From the NCBI GenBank assembly GCA_937871645.1, contig CALMPZ010000035.1, positions 1 to 5,245 of the forward strand: a DNA stretch of 5,245 nucleotides. The letters run 5' to 3'. The notes under the pieces were generated by a model, which worked only from the letters and a program-made list of their open reading frames with translations, did not search any database and was not told the DNA's origin. Shown piece after piece: positions 1 through 5,245 of the stretch. Within the stretch, counting starts at the first letter, position 1. Every line of letters starts with the position of its first letter. Made by a program: the position numbers and the translations under genes. This stretch comes from an uncultured Polymorphobacter sp. GTDB taxonomy: Bacteria; Pseudomonadota; Alphaproteobacteria; Sphingomonadales; Sphingomonadaceae.

Positions 1-2329
1 CCAGCCAGTCGCGTCCGGGTAGCGCCGGCCCCGCTGACAGCAGCAGCACCGCGTCGAGCCGGCCATTCGTTGACAGCGCGCGACGCAGCCCGCGCGCGCC
101 GTCGCAAAGTTCGGTGACGATCTGTCTGGGCGTCGGCGCGCATAGCGCCGCGGCAGCGGCAGCGAGACTGCCCTGCCCGGCGATTTCGAACCGTTCGCAG
201 CCGTCTGCAGTAATATGAACCCACCACGGCGCCGTTGGGGCAGCGCGTTGACGGGTCAGCAGAAAGCCGTGCCAATCGACCGCCAGCGGCGCGATCGCAG
301 CGGGGGTGGACTTAAATGCCGGCTGCCCCGAAAGCGGATCGGGATTGGCCTGCGCGAGGCTGCCGGTCAGCCCACCCGAGGCGCACGTGCGGCTCCAGTG
401 GATCGGCGCGAACAGGCTGCCACGGCGCTGGCCGGGATCGCAGGCGACACGATAGGATTCGCTGCCATGCGCGGTCGTGACATTGGCGAGGCCGCCATCG
501 GCCAAACCGGCGGCGGCAGCATCTTCGGGGTGGACCGCAACGAACGGTTCGGGCCGGTGCTGTGCCAGCCGCACGACATCGCCGGTGCGCGTCATCGTGT
601 GCCACTGGTCGCGGACGCGACCGGAGTTGAGAATGAATGGCAGAGCCGGGTCGCGCGGCGCGGGCGTGGCGTGGCGTAGTCCTATCAGCCGTGCCCGGCC
701 CGTAGGCGTCGGAAAGCCACCGTCACCGAACAAGCGCGGCGTTGCTGCCGGCCATTGCGCGGGTGCTTCGTCGTCGACCGCCGCCAGCGACAATGCCTTG
801 CCGGTCAGCGCGGTCAGCGCCGCGTGCTCGGCGCGCACTGCCGCCGCATCGGGCCAGGCAAAATCGGCGGCAAACCCCAGCCGCGCCGCAACTTGCGCCA
901 GTGCCGTCCAATCGGCACGCGCTTCGCCGGGTGCGGGCAGGAAGGCGTGCTGGCGCGACACGCGGCGTTCGGAATTGGTCACCGACCCGGTCTTTTCGCC
1001 CCAGGCCAGCGCCGGCAGCCTTACATCGGCGAAAGCCAGCGTATCGGTCGCGGTCACCACGTCCGACACCACGACGAATGGCGCGTCGGCGAGGCTCGCG
1101 CGAACCTTCGCGAGTTCGGGCATCGAAACCGCCGGGTTGGTCGCTATGATCCACAGCGCCTTGATCTTGCCAGCACCCAGCGCGTCGAACAGATCGACGG
1201 CCTTCAATCCCGGCTGCGTCGCCATTGCCGGTGCGTCCCAGAAGTTCCGGACGATTTCGGCACCTGCCGCGTCGCCGAAGCCAATATGCGCGGCGAGGCT
1301 GTTTGCTAGCCCGCCGACCTCGCGGCCGCCCATCGCATTGGGCTGGCCGGTCAGCGAGAAGGGCGAGGCGCCGGGCTTGCCGATGCGGCCGGTGGCAAGG
1401 TGGACGTTGAGGATTGCGGAAACATTGTCGGTGCCCGACGACGACTGGTTGCTGCCCTGGCTCCAGGCGGTGACAGTGCGCGGGTGCGCGGTGAACAATG
1501 CGAAGAACGCCGCGACATCGGCTTCGGCGAGCCCGCACGCGGCGGCGACAGCGGCAGTCGATTGATCATCGTGCGTCAGCGCTTCCCAGAAATCGCCCGG
1601 CACATCGACATGGCGCGCCAGGTAATCGGCGTCGGTCGCGCCGGCGCGGCGCAGATACGCGAGCAGGCCGTTCCACAACCGCACGTCGCTGCCCGGCGCC
1701 AGCGGCAAATGCAGATCGGCAATGTCGCAGGTTTCGGTGCGGCGCGGGTCGATGACGACGACCTTGGTGCCATGCGCGGCGCGTGCTGACGCGAGGCGCT
1801 GGAACAGCACCGGGTGGCACCAGGCGGTGTTCGACCCGACGAGCACGACGAGGTCGGCGATTTCGAGGTCTTCGTAGCAGCCGGGCACGACATCCTCGCC
1901 GAAGCTGCGGACCTGCGCCGCCACTGTCGAGGCCATGCACAGCCGCGAATTGGTGTCGATATTGCCGCTACCGATGAAGCCCTTCATCAGCTTGTTGGCG
2001 ACGAAATAGTCTTCGGTGAGGAGCTGCCCCGACACGTAGAACGCCACCGAATCGGGGCCGTAGTCGCGAATGGCAGCGGCGAATTTTTCGGCGACAAGAT
2101 CGAGTGCAGAGTCCCAATTGACGCGGGTGTCGCCGATCATCGGGTGCAGCAATCGCCCGCCCAGCCCGAAGGTTTCGCCGAGTGCCGCGCCCTTCGAACA
2201 CAGCCGGCCGAGGTTGGCGGGGTGGTCGGGGTCGCCCTTGATCGTCGCGCCGCCAGCCCCGTCGGGCGTGGCGATGACCCCGCACCCGACGCCGCAATAC
2301 GGGCAGGTGGTGCGGACCGCGGCGGTCAT
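1..2329 (-). CDS. nasA: Assimilatory nitrate reductase, molybdopterin catalytic subunit (3' end cut by window)
   Basis: Reduces nitrate to nitrite in the cytoplasm using a Mo-bis-MGD cofactor. Translation from the ATG at 2329-2327 is open for 776 codons to position 2, with no frameshift or stop. The N-terminus goes straight into the [4Fe-4S] site (C9, C12, C16, C44), followed by the conserved K46 thought to carry electrons toward the pterin. There is no twin-arginine signal, which separates it from periplasmic NapA. The Mo-ligating Cys is C131 in DTNSRLCMA. Other family blocks are VGSNTAWCHP (164-173), SQGSNQSSSGTDN (290-302), GASPFSLTGQPNAMGGREVG (320-339), WGEKTGSVTNSERR (443-456) and, in the C-terminal MGD-binding domain, LNSGRVRDQWHTMTRTG (567-583). 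The stop is outside the window. Family members of about 850-900 aa usually end in a BFD-like [2Fe-2S] domain, which would fall in the missing part. The symbol nasC is used for the same enzyme in Paracoccus. Confidence 0.95.
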   Translation of the reverse strand, partial: MTAAVRTTCPYCGVGCGVIATPDGAGGATIKGDPDHPANLGRLCSKGAALGETFGLGGRLLHPMIGDTRVNWDSALDLVAEKFAAAIRDYGPDSVAFYVSGQLLTEDYFVANKLMKGFIGSGNIDTNSRLCMASTVAAQVRSFGEDVVPGCYEDLEIADLVVLVGSNTAWCHPVLFQRLASARAAHGTKVVVIDPRRTETCDIADLHLPLAPGSDVRLWNGLLAYLRRAGATDADYLARHVDVPGDFWEALTHDDQSTAAVAAACGLAEADVAAFFALFTAHPRTVTAWSQGSNQSSSGTDNVSAILNVHLATGRIGKPGASPFSLTGQPNAMGGREVGGLANSLAAHIGFGDAAGAEIVRNFWDAPAMATQPGLKAVDLFDALGAGKIKALWIIATNPAVSMPELAKVRASLADAPFVVVSDVVTATDTLAFADVRLPALAWGEKTGSVTNSERRVSRQHAFLPAPGEARADWTALAQVAARLGFAADFAWPDAAAVRAEHAALTALTGKALSLAAVDDEAPAQWPAATPRLFGDGGFPTPTGRARLIGLRHATPAPRDPALPFILNSGRVRDQWHTMTRTGDVVRLAQHRPEPFVAVHPEDAAAAGLADGGLANVTTAHGSESYRVACDPGQRRGSLFAPIHWSRTCASGGLTGSLAQANPDPLSGQPAFKSTPAAIAPLAVDWHGFLLTRQRAAPTAPWWVHITADGCERFEIAGQGSLAAAAAALCAPTPRQIVTELCDGARGLRRALSTNGRLDAVLLLSAGPALPGRDWL
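2326..2329 (-). other. ATGA stop/start overlap, nirD to nasA
   Basis: The TGA of nirD (2328-2326) shares bases with the ATG of nasA (2329-2327). Just ahead of this ATG the minus strand reads CAAGCCGCCGC, with no clear purine-rich ribosome binding site. Translation of nasA therefore probably depends on ribosomes finishing nirD, unlike nirB and nirD, which each have a GGAG. Confidence 0.8.
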
Positions 2330-2712
2330 GCGGCGGCTTGGGCGCTTGCGGTTGGCCGGTCCTCGGCGTCAACGCCGACCGCGCCGAAATCGAGCCACAG
2401 CCAGATGCGGTCGCCTTCGGCCTTGACCGGGTGGCGGCGCGTGCAGCCCTTGTCGGGCGCCTTGGCCTCGCCACTTTCAAGGCCGATCTGCCAATTGTGC
2501 AGCGGGCAGGCGACCCAGTCGCCGTGGACGATGCCCTGGCTCAGCGGGCCGCCCTTGTGCGGACAGCGGTCATCGAGCGCGAACAGCCGGTCGCGGTGGG
2601 CGCGGAACACCGCGATATTGCCTTCGGGGCCCGGGATGACGCGGCTGCCGAGTTTGGGAATATCGCTCAGCCGGCAGATTTCGACCCAGCGGCGCGGGGT
2701 GGGCGCGGTCAT
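2326..2712 (-). CDS. nirD: Nitrite reductase small subunit NirD, Rieske-type
   Basis: A small partner of NirB, 128 aa, made as a single Rieske-like domain. The cluster-binding motifs are intact: C50-P-H52 in DDRCPHKGGPLSQG and C69-P-L-H72 in VACPLHNWQ. This should hold a [2Fe-2S] cluster with two Cys and two His ligands. Family knowledge: some NirD proteins, including that of E. coli, have lost these ligands and are thought to be structural, while others act as true Rieske ferredoxins. No signal peptide or membrane segment is seen, consistent with a cytoplasmic role. The C-terminal 15 or so residues are rich in Ala, Asp and Thr and look like a flexible tail. The gene overlaps nirB upstream and nasA downstream, each by ATGA, so the three products are probably made together. 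A general Rieske ferredoxin is the only alternative, and the position after nirB makes NirD the better name. Confidence 0.93.
   Translation of the reverse strand: MTAPTPRRWVEICRLSDIPKLGSRVIPGPEGNIAVFRAHRDRLFALDDRCPHKGGPLSQGIVHGDWVACPLHNWQIGLESGEAKAPDKGCTRRHPVKAEGDRIWLWLDFGAVGVDAEDRPTASAQAAA
2709..2712 (-). other. ATGA stop/start overlap, nirB to nirD
   Basis: The TGA of nirB (2711-2709) shares bases with the ATG of nirD (2712-2710). This 4-base overlap is a standard arrangement for translational coupling and supports both gene boundaries. Confidence 0.85.
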
Positions 2713-5180
2713 TGTGCGGGCTCCAGAACGGGGGCGGCGAGTGTTGCGAACTCGTCGGCATCGAAGCCCTTGGCGCGCGCTGCCCAGGGGTCATCCTGCA
2801 TGAATTGCTGGCTGTAGAGGAAGCGTGCGGCGAGTGCGGCGCGGCCCTCGGCATCATCGACGACGACTCCGCGGATATAGTCGAGCCCGACCCGTTCGAC
2901 CCACGGTGCGGTGCGGTCGAGATAGCGCGCCTCTTCGCGGTAGAGCTGGACGAACGCGCAGGCATGCTCGATGGCCTCCGACTCGGTCGCAACTTTGCAC
3001 AACAGGTCGGTGACGCGGACCTTGATGCCGCCGTTACCGCCGATGTGGAGTTCATAACCGCTGTCGACGCAGATCACCCCGAAGTCCTTGATCGTTGCTT
3101 CGGCGCAGTTGCGCGGGCAGCCGGAGACCGCCATCTTGAACTTGTGCGGCATGTTGCTGCCCCAGCTGATTTTTTCCAACTGCACGCCGAGCCCGGTCGA
3201 ATCCTGCGTGCCGAAGCGGCACCAGTCCGAGCCGACGCAGGTTTTGACGGTGCGCAAGGCCTTGGCATAGGCGTGCCCCGACACCATGCCGGCGGCGCCG
3301 AGGTCGGCCCAGACGGCGGGCAAATCTTCTTTTTTGATGCCGAACAGGTCGAGGCGCTGGCCGCCGGTGACCTTGACTACGGCCACGTTGAACTTGTCGA
3401 CGACATCGGCGATGGCGCGCAGTTCGTTGGCGCTGGTCAGTCCGCCCCACATCCGCGGCACCACCGAGAAGGTGCCGTCCTTCTGGATGTTGCCGTGCGC
3501 ACGTTCGTTGATGTAGCGCGACTGCTTGTCATCGACATAGTCGCCCGGCCATTCGCACAGCAGATAGTAGTTGAGCGCCGGGCGGCACGACGGGCAGCCG
3601 TTGGGGGTGTTCCATTCGAGTTCCTGGAGCACCGCGGGGATCGTCTTGAGCCCGTGCAGCCGGATCAGCTTGCGGACATCGTCGTGCGTCTGGTCGGTGC
3701 AATCGCACATCGACTTGACGCCGGCATGGGCATATTCGCCGCCGAGTTCGAGCACGAGCAATTGTTCGACAAGCCCGGTGCATGAGCCGCACGAGGCCGA
3801 TGCCTTGGTGCATTTGCGCAGTGCGTCGAGTGTCGTTGCGCCGTCGGCAATCGCGCCGCAAATCGTGCCCTTCGATACGCCGTTGCAGCCGCAGATTTCA
3901 GCCTGCGGGGAAAGCGCTGCAACGGCGGCGCTAGGGTCGTGCGCGGTCCCGGCGAACGCCTGGCCGAAGATCAGATTGTCGCGCAGCGGCGCAATATCGG
4001 TGCCGTCCTTGAGCAGCTGGAAATACCAGTTGCCATCGGCGGTGTCGCCGTAGAGCACCGCGCCGATCAACTTGTCATCGGCGACCACCAGCCGCTTGTA
4101 AATGCCGCGATGGGCGTCGCGCAGCACGATATCCTCGGTGCCTTCGCCGCCCGAAAAATCGCCTGCCGAAAACAGGTCGATCCCCGACACCTTGAGCTTG
4201 GTCGAGGTCACCGAGCCGGTGTAGCCGGTCGGCGTTTCGGCCAGCCCGTCGGCGAGCGCGTGGCACATGTCCCACAGCGGCGCGACCAGCCCGTAGCAGG
4301 CGCCGCGATGTTCGACGCACTCGCCGACCGCGAGGATCGACGGGTCCGACGTCACCATATGATCGTCGACGATGATGCCGCGTCCCGTCTCCAGCCCCGC
4401 AGCCTTCGCCAGCGCGGTATCAGGCCGGATGCCGACCGCCATGACGACGATATCGGCGGGCAAGATTGTGCCATCCTTGAGCGCGACGCCTGACACGCGT
4501 TCTTCGCCAAGGATGGCCTCCCCAATGACCGCGGCGGTATGCGCGGTCGTCAAAATCGTCTGGCCGCGGCGTTCGAGCTCGGTGCGCAACAGATAGCCCG
4601 CCGCCTCGTCGAGCTGGCGCTCCATCAGATGGCCCATCAAGTGGACCACAGTGACTTGCATGCCGCGCAGGCACAGCCCGTGCGCCGCCTCCAACCCCAG
4701 CAAGCCGCCGCCGATGACCACGGCGCGGCCGCCGCCTTCGGCTGCCACGAGCATCTTGTCGACATCGTCCATGTCGCGGAAGGTGACGACGCCGGGCAGA
4801 TCGACGCCGGGCACCGGAATGACGAACGGCGTCGAACCCGTGGCGATCAGCAGCGTGTCATAATCGACGACCAGCCCCGACGCGGCGGTAACGGTTTTCG
4901 CGGCGCGGTCGATGCCGGTGACCGCATCGCCGCTGTACAGCGTGATGGCGTTGTCGTCGTACCAGGCCTGGTCGTTGATGACGATTTCGTCGAAGCTCTT
5001 GTCGCCGGCGAGCACCGGCGACAGCATGATGCGGTTGTAGTTGACGCGCGGCTCGGCACCGAAGACGCTGATCCGGAACTTGCCGGGGCTGCGCTTCAAT
5101 ATTTCCTCGATCGCGCGGCACCCGGCCATGCCGTTGCCGATGACGACCAGATGCGGCTGTTCAGGATTGTCGCGCGCCAT
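2709..5180 (-). CDS. nirB: Assimilatory nitrite reductase [NAD(P)H], large subunit NirB
   Basis: Reduces nitrite to ammonium in the cytoplasm with six electrons from a reduced nicotinamide nucleotide, passing FAD, Fe-S clusters and siroheme. The protein is 823 aa, close to the usual size (E. coli NirB is about 847). Domains in order: an N-terminal FAD-binding fold with GNGMAG at 15-20; a nucleotide-binding fold with GGGLLG at 157-162; the FAD-contacting segment around AVGECVEH at 284-291; a first BFD-type [2Fe-2S] site (C430, C432, C464, C467); a second BFD-like site (C492, C494, C529, C532); a ferredoxin-like half-domain from about 565; and the siroheme/[4Fe-4S] site with C648-x5-C654 and C688-x3-C692. 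Every expected cofactor ligand is present and the frame is unbroken. The start at 5180 is chosen for its GGAG and for the family-like N-terminus. The stop overlaps the nirD start as ATGA. The identification is firm; NADH versus NADPH preference is not settled by sequence. Confidence 0.97.
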   Translation of the reverse strand: MARDNPEQPHLVVIGNGMAGCRAIEEILKRSPGKFRISVFGAEPRVNYNRIMLSPVLAGDKSFDEIVINDQAWYDDNAITLYSGDAVTGIDRAAKTVTAASGLVVDYDTLLIATGSTPFVIPVPGVDLPGVVTFRDMDDVDKMLVAAEGGGRAVVIGGGLLGLEAAHGLCLRGMQVTVVHLMGHLMERQLDEAAGYLLRTELERRGQTILTTAHTAAVIGEAILGEERVSGVALKDGTILPADIVVMAVGIRPDTALAKAAGLETGRGIIVDDHMVTSDPSILAVGECVEHRGACYGLVAPLWDMCHALADGLAETPTGYTGSVTSTKLKVSGIDLFSAGDFSGGEGTEDIVLRDAHRGIYKRLVVADDKLIGAVLYGDTADGNWYFQLLKDGTDIAPLRDNLIFGQAFAGTAHDPSAAVAALSPQAEICGCNGVSKGTICGAIADGATTLDALRKCTKASASCGSCTGLVEQLLVLELGGEYAHAGVKSMCDCTDQTHDDVRKLIRLHGLKTIPAVLQELEWNTPNGCPSCRPALNYYLLCEWPGDYVDDKQSRYINERAHGNIQKDGTFSVVPRMWGGLTSANELRAIADVVDKFNVAVVKVTGGQRLDLFGIKKEDLPAVWADLGAAGMVSGHAYAKALRTVKTCVGSDWCRFGTQDSTGLGVQLEKISWGSNMPHKFKMAVSGCPRNCAEATIKDFGVICVDSGYELHIGGNGGIKVRVTDLLCKVATESEAIEHACAFVQLYREEARYLDRTAPWVERVGLDYIRGVVVDDAEGRAALAARFLYSQQFMQDDPWAARAKGFDADEFATLAAPVLEPAQ
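2721..2724 (-). promoter_or_regulatory. Ribosome binding site of nirD, inside the nirB 3' end
   Basis: GGAG on the minus strand lies 8 bases before the nirD ATG (2712-2710), within the last codons of nirB. It supports the start that overlaps nirB and suggests that nirD can recruit ribosomes itself as well as through coupling. Confidence 0.6.
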
Positions 5181-5187
5181 GGGATTT

Positions 5188-5191
5188 CTCC
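5188..5191 (-). promoter_or_regulatory. Ribosome binding site of nirB
   Basis: GGAG on the minus strand sits 7 bases before the ATG at 5180-5178. It decides the start of nirB. An alternative in-frame ATG at 5204-5202 would add eight residues (MSSDRRNP), overlap the upstream gene by 11 bases and place this GGAG inside the coding region. Confidence 0.75.
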
Positions 5192-5193
5192 GA

Positions 5194-5245
5194 TCAGAAG
5201 ACATAATCGACCGAGACCCACAGCTTGCTGGTGTCAGTGGCGAAG
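5194..5245 (-). CDS. C-terminal end of a probable outer-membrane beta-barrel protein (partial)
   Basis: Only the last 16 codons and a TGA stop (5196-5194) are inside the window; the rest lies beyond the right edge. The peptide reads FATDTSKLWVSVDYVF. Counting back from the end, positions 1, 3, 5, 7 and 9 are F, Y, V, V and L, alternating with polar or small residues, and the last residue is Phe. This is the classic C-terminal beta-signal by which the BAM machinery recognises outer-membrane barrels. The gene ends 13 bases before the nirB start on the same strand, so the two are probably co-transcribed. An alginate-export-like or porin-like protein involved in nitrate or nutrient uptake would fit, but the family cannot be named from 16 residues. 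A chance reading frame is unlikely given the in-phase stop just ahead of a ribosome binding site. Confidence 0.6.
   Translation of the reverse strand, partial: FATDTSKLWVSVDYVF

Noticed and set aside
697..800. Possible repeat or hairpin in GC-rich runs such as the repeated GGTCAGCGC near 801-820
   Set aside because: These short repeats encode the Ala/Leu/Thr-rich segment LTALTGKAL of NasA in frame and do not form a long repeat or a convincing hairpin with a T-run.
477..1565. Long open frame of 362 codons on the plus strand
   Set aside because: It lies opposite nasA, whose translation is conserved throughout. The predicted product is Ala/Ser/Pro/Arg-rich with no recognisable domain, as expected from the antisense of a GC-rich gene.
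1..2329. Possibility that nasA is a broken gene, since no full-length frame ends inside the window
   Set aside because: Codon-by-codon translation from 2329 to 2 shows no stop or frameshift and all conserved blocks in order. The gene simply continues past the window edge.
1814..2803. Open frame of 329 codons on the plus strand spanning nasA, nirD and the end of nirB
   Set aside because: It crosses three genes on the other strand, has no ribosome binding site that I can see, and shows no domain. It is an antisense shadow.
2712..3785. Open frame of 357 codons on the plus strand opposite nirB
   Set aside because: It covers the BFD and siroheme regions of nirB in antisense. The product is Ala/Val/Asp-rich without a recognisable motif. 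Long antisense frames are common where G/C is favoured at third positions.
5181..5204. Earlier nirB start at 5204, adding eight residues
   Set aside because: It overlaps the upstream gene by 11 bases, and the only good ribosome binding site (GGAG at 5191-5188) lies after it. The start at 5180 has correct spacing and a family-like N-terminus.

Overview
The window is a GC-rich stretch of bacterial chromosome (or large replicon) holding a single tightly packed operon for assimilatory nitrate and nitrite reduction, all on the minus strand. Codon use strongly favours G or C at third positions. The protein sequences look alphaproteobacterial, and a sphingomonad-type organism is my best guess. That assignment rests on general likeness only, since no taxonomic marker gene is present.

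Read in the direction of transcription (high to low coordinates), the layout is as follows. (1) The last 16 codons of an upstream gene, whose C-terminus has the alternating-hydrophobic, Phe-terminated pattern of an outer-membrane beta-barrel. (2) After 13 bases, nirB, the large NADH-dependent nitrite reductase subunit (823 aa, complete). (3) nirD, the Rieske-type small subunit (128 aa, complete), overlapping nirB by ATGA. (4) nasA, the molybdenum bis-MGD assimilatory nitrate reductase, overlapping nirD by ATGA. It is open for 776 codons and runs off the left edge before its stop codon. No gene-free stretch is longer than 13 bases, and I see no promoter, terminator, RNA gene, mobile element, repeat array or CRISPR.

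The genes form one pathway in the cytoplasm: NasA reduces nitrate to nitrite, and NirB with NirD reduces nitrite to ammonium at siroheme using NADH. No separate NAD(P)H-dehydrogenase subunit for NasA is visible here. NirD keeps all four Rieske cluster ligands, so NirB/NirD could supply electrons to NasA as well as to the siroheme, as in the Paracoccus Nas system; this is an inference. The upstream barrel protein may bring nitrate or another nutrient across the outer membrane.

This is a well-known type of system. I found no convincing sign of an undescribed one, and the findings below are modest points about coupling, cofactors and context.
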